DNA of 64,000 nt from Saprospiraceae bacterium (GCA_020627535.1 JAHDGU010000005.1:175117-239116), one strand, 5' to 3'. Counted from the first letter of the stretch, positions 37,318-45,593 are shown. The notes: a model not told the origin generated them from the letters alone. Numbers and translations are program-made.

Positions 37318-38075
37318 TTGAAGAACTGAAGAATATTGCAGTGCGCGCAGGCAAAGCTGTGCTCGAGATTTATGGAGAAGATGACTTTCAAGTGGAGCTC
37401 AAGGGTGATGATAGTCCGCTGACCATTGCCGACAAAAAGAGCAATGATGTCATCTGCGAGGGGCTAGAAAGACTGGAGATACAGTACCCTATTCTCTCAG
37501 AGGAAAATAAGATGATCGAGTATGATGATCGCAAGAGCTATGATCGGTACTGGTGTGTAGATCCCTTGGATGGCACAAAGGAATTCGTCAAGCGAAACGG
37601 TGAGTTTACCATCAATATCGCTCTGATCGAAAATCAAGAGAGCATACTCGGTGTCGTGTACATTCCTGTCACAGATGAGCTGTACTGGGCCCAGAAAGGG
37701 CAGGGTGCCTTCCGGCAAAAAGATGGGGAAGTATCACGATTGCAAGCACCTAAGTATAACGATAGTGATGAAGGACTCGTGCTTGTCTGCTCACGATCAC
37801 ATCTCAATGAAGAGACACAAGCATTCCTGAATCAGTATAAGGATCCAAAGACACTGAGTCGCGGAAGTTCGCTGAAGTTCCTCAGCATCGCGGAGGGGAA
37901 AGCACATATCTATCCTCGACTCGCTCCGACGATGGAGTGGGACACTTCTGCGGCGCAGATCGTGCTGGAAGAAGCCGGTGGAGAAGTCGTGCAGCACGAG
38001 ACGGGGGAGAAGCTTAAGTACAACAAGGAGTCATTGGTCAATCCTTGGTTTGTGGCCAGAGCTAAGCGGGTGTAG
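37314..38075 (+). CDS. cysQ: 3'(2'),5'-bisphosphate nucleotidase
   Basis: 253 residues. Li-sensitive inositol-monophosphatase-like fold with the metal sites ILSEENK, DPLDGTKEFVKRNGEFTINIAL (about 82-103) and TMEWDTSAAQIVLEEAGG. The WCVDPLDGTKEF signature is specific for CysQ. It removes the 3'-phosphate from PAP or PAPS and so recycles the by-product of sulfate and acyl-carrier-protein metabolism. It overlaps the M16 gene by ATGA, which indicates coupled translation. Confidence 0.94.
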   Translation: MIEELKNIAVRAGKAVLEIYGEDDFQVELKGDDSPLTIADKKSNDVICEGLERLEIQYPILSEENKMIEYDDRKSYDRYWCVDPLDGTKEFVKRNGEFTINIALIENQESILGVVYIPVTDELYWAQKGQGAFRQKDGEVSRLQAPKYNDSDEGLVLVCSRSHLNEETQAFLNQYKDPKTLSRGSSLKFLSIAEGKAHIYPRLAPTMEWDTSAAQIVLEEAGGEVVQHETGEKLKYNKESLVNPWFVARAKRV

Positions 38076-38102
38076 TTATTCTAGCAAGAGGTTTCGAGAA
38101 AA

Positions 38103-38139
38103 ATCATTCTAAAATCTCCAATGGGTGTTCCTTGTTCTG
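38103..38139 (+). repeat. Half copy of the palindrome-ended repeat
   Basis: Contains TTCTAAAATCTCCAAT followed by GGGTGTTCCTTGTTCTG, the right end of the repeat family that is complete at 38168-38287. It lacks a left end. Confidence 0.75.
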
Positions 38140-38167
38140 AGATCGAAAGGAGATGGAGAAGTTGTTT

Positions 38168-38287
38168 GAATGACGGACAAGGATTAGCGAATGATGATTT
38201 GAGAAGTGCAATGCTTTGGCAGCAAAGCGATGAGAATACATAGTTCGCAAATCATTCTAAAATCTCCAATCGGTGTTCCTTGTTCTG
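38168..38287 (+). repeat. Palindrome-ended dispersed repeat
   Basis: 120 bp. The left end GAATGACGGACAAGG is a degenerate form of GAACACCGAACAAGG. It then shares GATTAGCGAATGATG and TTTGAGAAGTG with the other copies and ends CGGTGTTCCTTGTTCTG. About 35 bp in the middle vary between copies. Confidence 0.75.
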
Positions 38288-38300
38288 CAATCGAAAGGAG

Positions 38301-38372
38301 TCAATCCCATCCGCTGTGCGGTGCCTTTCCTTCGATGCCGCTGGTGGGCATCGACCTTGCGGTATCGGTCAG
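38301..38372 (-). repeat. Inverted copy of the 73-bp terminal repeat
   Basis: Matches in reverse complement the unit at 63873-63945 with a handful of substitutions, including the palindromic ATGCC...GGCAT core and the end GGTATCGGTCAG. It directly follows a palindrome-ended copy. Confidence 0.8.
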
Positions 38373-38821
38373 TTATCCCATCTGCCTCGTCTCCATTTGC
38401 CACGAGCTCACGGAAGACTATTTTGTTGTTGAAAGAAACTTGTTTCTTTTGAATCGGCCTTACACGTTTTAGTGAGAAAGTTCGCAACGCCCGTTAAGAG
38501 GCATGCACTGTTTGAAGTCCAAATAAGTGCCAAATAGCGAAGGATGAAAAGGAAAAGCCAAGTGAATCGAAAAGATTCCAAGGGACGAGTTTGCATGCCT
38601 TAGGAGTGTTGTGAGCTCTCGCAGCGTTAAGAAACGTGTACAGCCTTGATTTTTGGATACTTTGCATCAAGGCAAAGTATCGGACCAAGGCATCTCTGAT
38701 GGGGAGCCCACAGCTAACCATATTGACTTCGAGCCTAAGCATTGTCAGCGATGCTTCCTATCCGCCTTCGGCTTGCCAAGTACCCATCTTAGTGGTCATT
38801 GCTCTGGAGAAGTGGGTGATT
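38373..38821. other. Gene-free decayed repeat sequence
   Basis: No supportable gene. Short open stretches here are compositionally odd and overlap on both strands. A small inverted repeat around 38664-38675 (CTTTGCATCAAGGCAAAG) is the only local structure noticed. The sequence resembles spurious-ORF repeats that recur in other Bacteroidota genomes; this is from memory and not verified. Confidence 0.5.
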
Positions 38822-38863
38822 GAACACCGAACAAGAATTGACGAATGACGATTTGCGAAGTGA
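38822..38863 (+). repeat. Left-half copy of the palindrome-ended repeat
   Basis: Begins GAACACCGAACAAG and continues AATTGACGAATGACG, TTTGCGAAGTGAT. No right end follows within 120 bp. Confidence 0.7.
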
Positions 38864-38983
38864 TTGGTCTTGAGCTGATTGGCTCCCTCTACTAGCAGTA
38901 CAAGTCCCTCTTTCAAGAGGGATTTAGGGAGTTCGGCAAGCGGCTGGTTGGGATTCTCAAGAAGATAGATTGGTGAAGGGATT

Positions 38984-39085
38984 GAACACCGTACAAGGAT
39001 GAGCGGATGATGATTTGCGAAGTCATGTGCTGTGTGACGAACGGGAGAACAGATCGAAAATCTCAAATCTGTGTTCCTTGTTCTG
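38984..39085 (+). repeat. Palindrome-ended dispersed repeat
   Basis: 102 bp from GAACACCGTACAAGG to GTGTTCCTTGTTCTG, with the shared ATGATGATTTGCGAAGT core and AAATCTCAAATCTGT before the right end. Confidence 0.78.
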
Positions 39086-39113
39086 AAATTAGACGACGAC
39101 GAGAGGTCAGGTA

Positions 39114-39233
39114 GAACACCGAACAAGGATTAACGAATCATGATTTGAGAAGTGATGTGTTTTGGTCTTGAAAGCACTGAGCGTGTTTTATTCAAGATTA
39201 ATTCTGCAATCTTCAATCAATGTTCCTTGTTCC
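39114..39233 (+). repeat. Palindrome-ended dispersed repeat
   Basis: 120 bp from GAACACCGAACAAGG to AATGTTCCTTGTTCC, the best-preserved left end in the cluster. The 80 bp that follow, up to the convergent gene end, show nothing. Confidence 0.78.
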
Positions 39234-39313
39234 GAAATCAATAAGATAAAGAAACTCATATCAAAGAGTTTATGCATGAAGGACCGAAAAGGGACTCATT
39301 TTTGAATGGATGA

Positions 39314-40213
39314 CTACTTCTCCTCCACCACAGCCTGGTCAATCCCATACTGCTTGGCTACCCGCTCACGAAGACTTTCTGGCCCAAGAGGAACACCAGC
39401 TTGACTACCGAATAGTTGAAATCCATTGAGTGTCGTTTCGATGCGGTCAAGGAGCATCTTGAGTGGTACGACCGAGAGCTCCTCTGCTTGTACGGCTTGA
39501 TGCACGATGTTCAGGTAGCGCTCCATCATATCGATATCTGAGTGCTGGATTACTGCCCACATGACATGTTCAAGATCTTCTCCAACCATGGATCTGCCGA
39601 TGTAGCTGCCATGAGCAGTGAAGAGTGAGTCGATGAGCGCTTGGTTGACCAGATCAAGTCGAGCTTGTTTCTCGAGGTCCTTTTGCTCTCCTTTGCGCAG
39701 CATCTGATCTCTGGCTGATATCTCTTTGATGAGAGCGATGAGCTCGGACTCATCGCCATTCTGGCCTTGAGAATCCTCTTGAACTTCAGCTTCTTGACCG
39801 AGACACTTTTGCGCGTAGAATGGATTGAAGATTGCTGGGATGATCGTATCAAGATTGGCATTACCCATGGACTCTAGGTAGGCACAGATCGTACTTGGGT
39901 CAGCTTCTATGGCCTTGGTGAAGGCTAGTGCGATATTGTCAGGCGACTCACCGATATTGAGAAAAGCGATGGTGATATTCCAGTAGTCAGCTACATTGAA
40001 GTTCGCCGTGTCATTCTTTGTGGCTTTCTTGGTTTCTTCCAAGAAAAAGACGCCATTGTCATATTCATCTTGATAGATGCCATCAGCTTTGGAAGGCTGG
40101 TAATTGAGGATTTCAGCGGCAAAGCCCTCTTTGGTGAATTGGGCTGGTGTCTGAGCAGTGAGCTGTAAGCTAAGAAAGCTCATGAGGATAGCTGTGGCAA
40201 TCGTTTGTTTCAT
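39314..40213 (-). CDS. Exported protein of unknown function
   Basis: 299 residues with a signal peptide (AILMSFLSLQLTAQ). No family recognised. The body is mainly helical and acidic (for example ITIAFLNIGESPDNIALAFTKAIEADPSTICAYLE, possibly TPR-like), then DSLFTAHGSYIGRSMVGEDLEHVMWAVIQHSDIDMMERYLNIVHQAVQAEEL, which resembles the DUF6624-like tail found in Bacteroidota exported proteins. It stands alone, divergent from the GbsR regulator. Confidence 0.68.
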   Translation of the reverse strand: MKQTIATAILMSFLSLQLTAQTPAQFTKEGFAAEILNYQPSKADGIYQDEYDNGVFFLEETKKATKNDTANFNVADYWNITIAFLNIGESPDNIALAFTKAIEADPSTICAYLESMGNANLDTIIPAIFNPFYAQKCLGQEAEVQEDSQGQNGDESELIALIKEISARDQMLRKGEQKDLEKQARLDLVNQALIDSLFTAHGSYIGRSMVGEDLEHVMWAVIQHSDIDMMERYLNIVHQAVQAEELSVVPLKMLLDRIETTLNGFQLFGSQAGVPLGPESLRERVAKQYGIDQAVVEEK

Positions 40214-40311
40214 ACAGGAAAATTACAACAACTAGTGAGGTATGCGTTCCATGTCTGGTGCTCATTTAAGGGCACTTTAAGACTGAGCTAAAACCACTAT
40301 CGGACAATTAT

Positions 40312-40329
40312 TTTCAGAAAATATTGAAA
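40312..40329 (+). promoter_or_regulatory. Operator-like palindrome before gbsR
   Basis: TTTCA-GAAAATAT-TGAAA: 5-bp inverted arms with an 8-nt spacer. It ends two bases before the regulator's ATG at 40332. The same element occurs at the same offset before the next gene. Autoregulation by the encoded GbsR-type protein is an inference. Confidence 0.55.
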
Positions 40330-40331
40330 GT

Positions 40332-40859
40332 ATGAAAACTTCGGGCTATCTTCGTGATGTGAATTACAAGGAAGCCAGAGAAGAATTCATACAGACCTGG
40401 GGAAGTCTCGGGTCGACCTGGGGTGTCAATAAGACGATGGCCCAGATACACGCCTACTTGCTCAGCAGTGATGAGCTCGTGACGACAGATCAGATGATGG
40501 AGGATCTACAGATATCAAGAGGGAATGCCAATATGAATGTCAGGACACTAGTGGACTGGGGACTGGCATACAAACAGAGCAAAGCAGGTGAGCGAATGGA
40601 TTACTACGCAGCAGACAAGGATGTTCATTCCTTTGCTCCCAAGATCGCTCGAGAGAGAAGAAAGCGAGAGCTCGAGCCCGCTATGAGAGCTTTGAGTAGA
40701 CTCAAAGGGATGGAACTAGAGGGAAAAGAGGGAAAGTCTTTTCAGAAGCTTGTCAAAGAGCTGGATGACTTCACGAGTCTAGGAGACCAATTCCTCCGTC
40801 GCTACATCGAGGGAGAGCGAGGTTGGCTCACGAAGCTATTCATGCGGATGCTGAAATAA
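40332..40859 (+). CDS. GbsR/MarR-family transcriptional regulator
   Basis: 175 residues. YKEAREEFIQTWGSLGSTWGVNKTMAQIHAYLLSSDELVTTDQMMEDLQISRGNANMNVRTLVDWGLAYKQSKAGERMDYYAADKDV is the conserved GbsR winged-helix N-terminal region, with the recognition helix in QISRGNANMNVRTLV. The C-terminal helices (FQKLVKELDDFTSLGDQFLRR) would dimerise. GbsR homologues repress osmoprotectant or membrane-lipid genes. The target here is probably the adjacent membrane gene, which has the same operator-like leader. Confidence 0.87.
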   Translation: MKTSGYLRDVNYKEAREEFIQTWGSLGSTWGVNKTMAQIHAYLLSSDELVTTDQMMEDLQISRGNANMNVRTLVDWGLAYKQSKAGERMDYYAADKDVHSFAPKIARERRKRELEPAMRALSRLKGMELEGKEGKSFQKLVKELDDFTSLGDQFLRRYIEGERGWLTKLFMRMLK

Positions 40860-40875
40860 TTTTTTTGACTAAAAC

Positions 40876-40893
40876 TTTCATAAAATATTGAAA
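40876..40893 (+). promoter_or_regulatory. Second operator-like palindrome, same offset to ATG
   Basis: TTTCA-TAAAATAT-TGAAA, differing from the first element by one spacer base (G to T). It ends two bases before ATG 40896. It could block transcription or translation at this start. Confidence 0.55.
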
Positions 40894-40895
40894 AT

Positions 40896-41444
40896 ATGAA
40901 AAATATAAGATTGTCATACGAGGGGAAATTGTTTTGGGGAATGATGGCTGGCTTAGGAACGACGACTGCTGGTCTGTTGACACTAGGTTTTATGTATGAT
41001 CCTGCCTTATCGATCCCTCGGATTTGTGAAGAGTCATTTTGGGGAGACTGGAGACTCATGCTCTTCTTTCTTACCGCTGGCTACATTATATCGGCTTGTA
41101 ATAGTTTGCGAATGATGAAGTCCTATCTGACGAACAAATACGGCCTGGTATACTTGCGATGCATTTGGGTCGGAGTGAAGAACGTCTTTATGGGTACGCT
41201 GCTGATCGCATTCTTGGCTACATTGGCCAATGGCCTAGATACCACTGCTCATTTCGGAGAGGCATTCTCAGATACCATCAAGTTTGCTGTTGCTATGGTC
41301 GTTTATTCCATTCCCTTCAACTTCGCATTTTCTATTCCTTATGCAATCGCGGTTTACTTGATATCTAAGAGAGCTGAACCCTTGGTGGAATCACACAACA
41401 GCCCCATCTACACAATCTGGTCAGATATCGCGGACGCCGCTTAG
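40896..41444 (+). CDS. Four-helix membrane protein, unknown function
   Basis: 182 residues. Hydrophobic segments lie at about 12-30 (LFWGMMAGLGTTTAGLLTLGF), 48-64 (MLFFLTAGYIISAC), 92-110 (NVFMGTLLIAFLATLANGL) and 125-150 (FAVAMVVYSIPFNFAFSIPYAIAVYLI). No family recognised. It is 36 bp after the regulator gene and has the shared palindrome in its leader, so it is likely the regulator's target. The TAG stop overlaps a mini-hairpin motif copy. Confidence 0.75.
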   Translation: MKNIRLSYEGKLFWGMMAGLGTTTAGLLTLGFMYDPALSIPRICEESFWGDWRLMLFFLTAGYIISACNSLRMMKSYLTNKYGLVYLRCIWVGVKNVFMGTLLIAFLATLANGLDTTAHFGEAFSDTIKFAVAMVVYSIPFNFAFSIPYAIAVYLISKRAEPLVESHNSPIYTIWSDIADAA

Positions 41445-41458
41445 GCTTTCGCCAAAAT
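41444..41458 (-). repeat. Mini-hairpin motif copy at a stop codon
   Basis: GGCTTTCGCCAAAAT; on the minus strand this is ATTTTGGC-GAAA-GCC. Its first G is the last base of the upstream TAG. No T-run follows on the plus strand, so it is not a terminator. A 23-codon reading frame (41463-41534) between it and the next gene has a hydrophobic sequence and an ATGA overlap with 41531, but is too short to call. Confidence 0.75.
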
Positions 41459-41530
41459 GTAAATGAAAATTACCATCATGATCACATACATTCTCAGCAG
41501 CGCCACCATCGCGATCAATCTTTCAGCCTC

Positions 41531-42445
41531 ATGAAGAATGTCCTCATTTTCGGCGGGACCGGCTTTCTTGGTCGATCTCTTGCAGATCATCTCGCTGAGC
41601 GAGGCATGCATATCACCTTGATAGGTCGCACGGCACCTTTAAGTTGTCCTCACATCTTCGTGAAGTGGGATGCCAAGCATCTTGGAGACTGGATGGATCA
41701 TTTGGCGGAAGCCGATGTGGTCATCAATCTAGCAGGACGGTCGGTCAACTGTATCAAGACAGTAGCTCATAAGGCCGAGATCATAGACTCGCGCGTGGAG
41801 ACCACGCAGCTCATAGGATCAGCCTTGCGGCAAATGGATCACCGCGTCGCACTGTGGCTCCAGATGTCCACGGCGCATATCTATGGAGACTCGGAGCAAG
41901 AGCTCTTCACAGAATCATCGTCTACGGGCTGCGGCTTTGCTCCTGATGTAGGGCGAGCATGGGAAAGTGCATTTGATGCAAGCCTGCCAGCTGGCATACG
42001 AGGTGTCATACTGCGCACTAGCTTCGTCATCGGCAAGGACGGCGGAGCACTGCCACAGATGGCACTTTTGGTCAAGCTAGGTCTAGGTGGAAGAGTTGGG
42101 AGTGGCAAACAAGGGATCAGTTGGATTCATCTGCACGACTTCAATCGTCTCATGCATGAGATGATACTGGATGTGAGTTTTGATGGCATCTATATCGTCA
42201 GTGCACCCCAGCCAGTCTCTCAGCGAGAATTCATGAGGGCTTTGAGGTCTGCGATGGGTGTGAGACTTGGACTGCCAGCCGCTGCATGGATGGCTTCGAT
42301 GGGCGCCAAATACCTATTTCGTACAGATCCTGAACTTGTGCTACTCGGTCGATATGTGGTCTCTGAGAGACTACAGTCGGCAGGCTTCCATTTTATGTAT
42401 CGAAGTATTGATGAGGCGCTCCGAAATATCTTCAGCCATCGGTAG
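41531..42445 (+). CDS. TIGR01777-family NAD(P)-dependent epimerase
   Basis: 304 residues. An extended-SDR fold starts at VLIFGGTGFLGRSLADHLAERG (GxxGFLG nucleotide motif, residues 5-13). VINLAGRSVNCIKTVAHKAEIIDSRVETTQLI (about 65-96) is specific for the TIGR01777/YfcH family, which has a modified active site. The C-terminal LGLPAAAWMASMGAKYLFRTDPELVLLGRYVVSERLQSAGFHFMY is the DUF1731 tail. The substrate is unknown. The 3' end overlaps the convergent SCO gene by 14 bp. A GGAA-loop mini-hairpin copy lies at 41701-41713 (read as LAEAD). Confidence 0.88.
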   Translation: MKNVLIFGGTGFLGRSLADHLAERGMHITLIGRTAPLSCPHIFVKWDAKHLGDWMDHLAEADVVINLAGRSVNCIKTVAHKAEIIDSRVETTQLIGSALRQMDHRVALWLQMSTAHIYGDSEQELFTESSSTGCGFAPDVGRAWESAFDASLPAGIRGVILRTSFVIGKDGGALPQMALLVKLGLGGRVGSGKQGISWIHLHDFNRLMHEMILDVSFDGIYIVSAPQPVSQREFMRALRSAMGVRLGLPAAAWMASMGAKYLFRTDPELVLLGRYVVSERLQSAGFHFMYRSIDEALRNIFSHR

Positions 42446-43163
42446 ATTCCTGAATTTCCTTTAGCAAGATTCTCACATCTGAGATGAGTTGATTGATGGA
42501 GTTGGATTTCAGTCCGTTATAAATGCCTCGGATACGGCTCTGGTGATCCACAAGAACAAAGTTTTCTGTATGTAAGAACTCATCTGCATCGCGCTCTAGA
42601 CCCAGATCCTCTTCGACAAAATACTCGTGACGACCAAGTTGATAGATGTCTTGCCTCCCGCCAGTTACGAGATGCCACTTGCCGGATATGACGCCATGAC
42701 CCTCTGCATACCTTTTGAGCACCGCAACCGAATCCTTCTCTGGAGTTACAGAATGTGACAAAAGCAAAACTTTGTCCTCATGCCTAAATGTGTCTTGAAG
42801 GATACTCAGATTTGCTGTCATTTTGGGACAGATGCCTGGACATGTCGTAAAGAAAAAATCTGTGATATAAAGCTTGCCCCGAAAAGTGCTTTGACTCACA
42901 GATTGGCCATCTTGATTCACCAACAGGAAGTCTCTTATCGTATGGATATTCTCCAACTCTGGATCTTGCTCATCAAGCCAATTAGGTGTAAAACTTGCCT
43001 CATTGTAGTACGGCAGGATCTCATGCCCTTCAGGTGCTGTTGGCCTCTGGTTGCTGCAGCACACGATCAGTAGCACAATGAAGATCAGCGCTGCACTATT
43101 TTTGAGCGATTGAAAGTTCTTCGTCTTCCAATTGATAACAAAGCGTCGATCTCTTGAGGCCAT
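42432..43163 (-). CDS. SCO1/SenC-family copper chaperone lipoprotein
   Basis: About 243 residues if started at ATG 43163; other starts inside the overlapping upstream gene are possible. A hydrophobic stretch LIFIVLLIVCC contains a lipobox. The thioredoxin-like SCO core has the copper-binding TCPGICPKM (CxxxC), and the third ligand His in EFLHTENFVLVD. SCO proteins deliver copper to the CuA site of cytochrome oxidase or act as redox sensors. It is the last gene of the ECF sigma operon and overlaps its neighbour by about 68 bp. Confidence 0.88.
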   Translation of the reverse strand: MASRDRRFVINWKTKNFQSLKNSAALIFIVLLIVCCSNQRPTAPEGHEILPYYNEASFTPNWLDEQDPELENIHTIRDFLLVNQDGQSVSQSTFRGKLYITDFFFTTCPGICPKMTANLSILQDTFRHEDKVLLLSHSVTPEKDSVAVLKRYAEGHGVISGKWHLVTGGRQDIYQLGRHEYFVEEDLGLERDADEFLHTENFVLVDHQSRIRGIYNGLKSNSINQLISDVRILLKEIQESTDG

Positions 43164-43719
43164 AGATTTTGTTGTTTTTGACCACATAGTTGTTATAGAT
43201 TTTGCCATTTTCTCTCCAGCTCTGTTGAAGACCACTTTCTCGTCCATTTTGCAGTGATATTTTTTTAAAAATTGCACCACTCTCATACCACTGAATTTGC
43301 GTCCCGTGCCCGATACCGGCAGAGTCTTGATGCGCCGATCTCAAGGTTCCACTCGGCCACCAGCTATAGGAATAGCCGTCTTTCTTACCATGCTCGTAAC
43401 TAAGTGTTTGACTTGGGAGGCAATCGGCATAGTATAGTGTCGTACTTCCATGCTTCTTGCCATTGCAATATTGGCTCCTTTGACTTATTTGTCCCTCTGC
43501 GCCATAGTTTAGGGCCGTACCGGAAAACACTTCACTGCGGTAGAAGACAAGTCCTTTGCTCCGATCTAGATAGAGAGAGTCTGCATGGATCGCAGGAGTT
43601 TTACCACATTCACCAGTCATAGATGATGGAGTCTCTTCCTGCATGCCACAAGAAGAGACTGTCACCAGGATTAGAAACAGTAGTCTACTGTATAGAATTT
43701 GGTGTGCCTTGATAGTCAT
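43096..43719 (-). CDS. MORN-repeat-like lipoprotein
   Basis: About 207 residues from ATG 43719, which gives a lipoprotein signal (LLFLILVTVSSCG). The body has repeated 'YxxGxxxG' units: YGAEGQISQRSQYCNGKKHGSTTLYYA, YEHGKKDGYSYSWWPSGTLRS, GIGHGTQIQWYESGAIFKKI and NGRESGLQQSWRENGKIY. These match the YwqK/MORN-2 type repeat. Such proteins occur on the Bacteroidota outer membrane; the function is unknown. It overlaps both neighbours, which indicates tight operon coupling. Confidence 0.8.
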   Translation of the reverse strand: MTIKAHQILYSRLLFLILVTVSSCGMQEETPSSMTGECGKTPAIHADSLYLDRSKGLVFYRSEVFSGTALNYGAEGQISQRSQYCNGKKHGSTTLYYADCLPSQTLSYEHGKKDGYSYSWWPSGTLRSAHQDSAGIGHGTQIQWYESGAIFKKISLQNGRESGLQQSWRENGKIYNNYVVKNNKIYGLKRSTLCYQLEDEELSIAQK

Positions 43720-44785
43720 CTGGAAATAAGAGATAAAAGGCACCGAGATAGAGTTCGTTTTGGATATGATAGTGATATTCTCCAGCGGGATTGTGTTGTG
43801 TAGGGCCGAAGTGACCTCCAGAAGCGTCCAGGTCCGTCGGGTATTCTCCTGTTTCCGAATCTCTACGACCATAGAGGAAAAATCCATCTGACATGATCCC
43901 GATCAGCTTGTCATCATCATTGCTCCAGGCTTTGGGTTCGAGATGATAGTGATAGCTCTGTGGCCCAGTGTGTGCAGCGGTATAGTCCAGAGATGGCACA
44001 GCATCGTCGAGAGGTACATTTGGTCCTTCCTCGTCATTGTAGATCATTGCACCGCTTACTGCTATGCCGATCGGCCCGAGACCAGTGCTTGATGGGTTAG
44101 ATGCCTTTTCTGGATTCAACGGGATGCGCAGCGTGTACATGCCATTGAAGTCATCGATATTTCCTGGAGCCATGCTCTCATAGCTTGTCGCAGAAGGCTC
44201 GACAAATAGAGGATGATTTTCTGTCGTGTTTTCATTAGTGCAGAGCTCATTTCCTCGTGGGTCAATAGCGCATCTTTCTGTCGTATTGGACCAGTAGGGA
44301 GATGTGTGATTTGGATATCCATTGGATTCGATGACCACTTGATCTCCATCAAGGTAGACTGTCACATTCTCTTCTGCAAACTCAGCAAAAGCGGCTGGGA
44401 TCCCAGAAGTGCCGGAATCATTGGTGTCGTCTGCATTGGTGACATAGCCACTAGGCTGATCACAGGCAAATTGGGATACCTCAGGATTTCCTAGACCATC
44501 ACCATCAGCATCCTCATACCATATAGTCTCACCAGTCCCGTCACAAACTCCACAGACATCTACGACCCCAGCGCAGACATCATCTGTATCGTCAGCATTT
44601 GCCACATAGCCAGCAGGTGCTTCACAAGACGAAAAAGAAACATCTGGATTTCCCAAGCCATCTTCGTCAGCATCTTGGTACCAAAGGGTCTCGTCACATG
44701 GGGCTGGATTGTCATCACAAGCAAAAGGCACAAGCAACACGAAAGCCATGAGAAGAAAGAACATTCTGTATTTCATTTGAATCAT
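43685..44785 (-). CDS. YHYH-domain protein
   Basis: 366 residues. A lipoprotein signal (FVLLVPFACDD) is followed by two 'WYQDADEDGLGNP' calcium-binding type repeats (about residues 34-46 and 88-100), each followed by a Cys and a YVxNADDT tail. The YHYH domain (about 150-360) ends with the paired motifs GPQSYHYHLEP and GEYHYHIQN that name the family. His clusters suggest metal binding. With Spy-like and SCO proteins in the same operon, copper or another metal is the likely ligand; this is inference. It overlaps the Spy-like gene by ATGA. Confidence 0.87.
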   Translation of the reverse strand: MIQMKYRMFFLLMAFVLLVPFACDDNPAPCDETLWYQDADEDGLGNPDVSFSSCEAPAGYVANADDTDDVCAGVVDVCGVCDGTGETIWYEDADGDGLGNPEVSQFACDQPSGYVTNADDTNDSGTSGIPAAFAEFAEENVTVYLDGDQVVIESNGYPNHTSPYWSNTTERCAIDPRGNELCTNENTTENHPLFVEPSATSYESMAPGNIDDFNGMYTLRIPLNPEKASNPSSTGLGPIGIAVSGAMIYNDEEGPNVPLDDAVPSLDYTAAHTGPQSYHYHLEPKAWSNDDDKLIGIMSDGFFLYGRRDSETGEYPTDLDASGGHFGPTQHNPAGEYHYHIQNELYLGAFYLLFPDDYQGTPNSIQ

Positions 44786-45294
44786 TCTTTATGCTTAGAC
44801 TTCGAAGGATGCATTTTCCTTCGGGGAGGCGGTAATTTTTCTTCACGTTGTGTCAGTACACGGCCCTCGATATGCTCCAAAAATTTTTCGAAATGCTTCA
44901 TCTGCTCTGGCTCAAGCAGGGCTTGCACTTCTTTCAGATGTTGATAAGTAAGATCGAGTTTTTTTGCTTCGAGACGCTGCCATTGGCCGATCAAGTTGGT
45001 GTCAGCTTGTGCCATGGCGTCGTTTTTGACATCATCAAAGTACTTTTCTAGGAGCTTCTTTTGATCCCTTGCTAGCTCATGCACCTTTGTCTTGTGCTCT
45101 TCGGCATACTTTTCAAACTGTCGGTGTTGCTCAGCATTTAGCTCTAGCATTTCCAGAGCTGAACTGCTTGCATGACCGCTCGGATGAGGCCCTTTATGAC
45201 CCTTCTTAGAACTCAAGAAAAACCCCAGCAGTGCGATATTGATGAGTAGTAGAAGAACAGTCGCAACTTGGAAAAAAGTAAGTTTTTTCATCAT
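44782..45294 (-). CDS. Spy/CpxP-like periplasmic metal-sensor or chaperone
   Basis: 170 residues. One N-terminal transmembrane segment (VATVLLLLINIALLGFFL) anchors a periplasmic helical domain. LELNAEQHRQFEKYAEEHKTKVHELARDQKKLLEKYF and TYQHLKEVQALLEPEQMKHFEKFLEHIEG carry the two 'LxxxQ' helix pairs of the Spy/CpxP/heavy-metal-resistance group. A His/Gly stretch (KKGHKGPHPSGHASS) follows the membrane segment and could bind metal. The basic C-terminus PPPRRKMHPSKSKHKE is unusual. It sits between a membrane anti-sigma candidate and the YHYH gene. Confidence 0.82.
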   Translation of the reverse strand: MMKKLTFFQVATVLLLLINIALLGFFLSSKKGHKGPHPSGHASSSALEMLELNAEQHRQFEKYAEEHKTKVHELARDQKKLLEKYFDDVKNDAMAQADTNLIGQWQRLEAKKLDLTYQHLKEVQALLEPEQMKHFEKFLEHIEGRVLTQREEKLPPPRRKMHPSKSKHKE

Positions 45295-45590
45295 TCGTAT
45301 AGACTGAAATTGCTGATGGAAAGCTCAGATGGTTGTTCTACCGTCAAGCTGTTGGATTCGGGTGCATAGACATCTGGATTGGCCAATATGTGAAGGTTGA
45401 GACCCAAGAGTAAGACGGCTGCAGCGGCGGCGGCTACCAGACTTCTCGTGCCGATATGTCGCACGGGGATTGTCTGAATGATTTTCTCCACATCATTCCA
45501 GAATTCTGCTGGCGCTCGACTTCTTAGTTGAGATTGATTTGCTCTGAAGAGCTCCTCTATGTCGCGATATTGATCCCGCTCCTGTTTCAT
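45291..45590 (-). CDS. Small membrane protein, probable anti-sigma factor
   Basis: 99 residues. A soluble N-terminus (about 1-50) with FWNDVEKIIQTIP, a single transmembrane segment (SLVAAAAAAVLLLGLNLHIL) and a short outer tail. It starts 3 bp after the sigma gene and overlaps the Spy-like gene by ATGA. Position and topology fit an anti-sigma factor; no zinc-binding HxxxCxxC motif is visible, so the assignment is by context. Confidence 0.65.
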   Translation of the reverse strand: MKQERDQYRDIEELFRANQSQLRSRAPAEFWNDVEKIIQTIPVRHIGTRSLVAAAAAAVLLLGLNLHILANPDVYAPESNSLTVEQPSELSISNFSLYE

Positions 45591-45593
45591 ATA

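Noticed and set aside
38494..39126. Several overlapping open frames in the gene-free region
   Set aside because: They overlap on both strands, use repeat sequence, and have no coherent domain or signal peptide.
38103..39233. CRISPR-like array
   Set aside because: Spacing is irregular, repeats are 100 bp or longer with inverted ends, and no cas genes are near.
41463..41534. 23-codon frame before the epimerase gene
   Set aside because: Hydrophobic and ATGA-coupled, but too short and without any homologous feature to call a gene.
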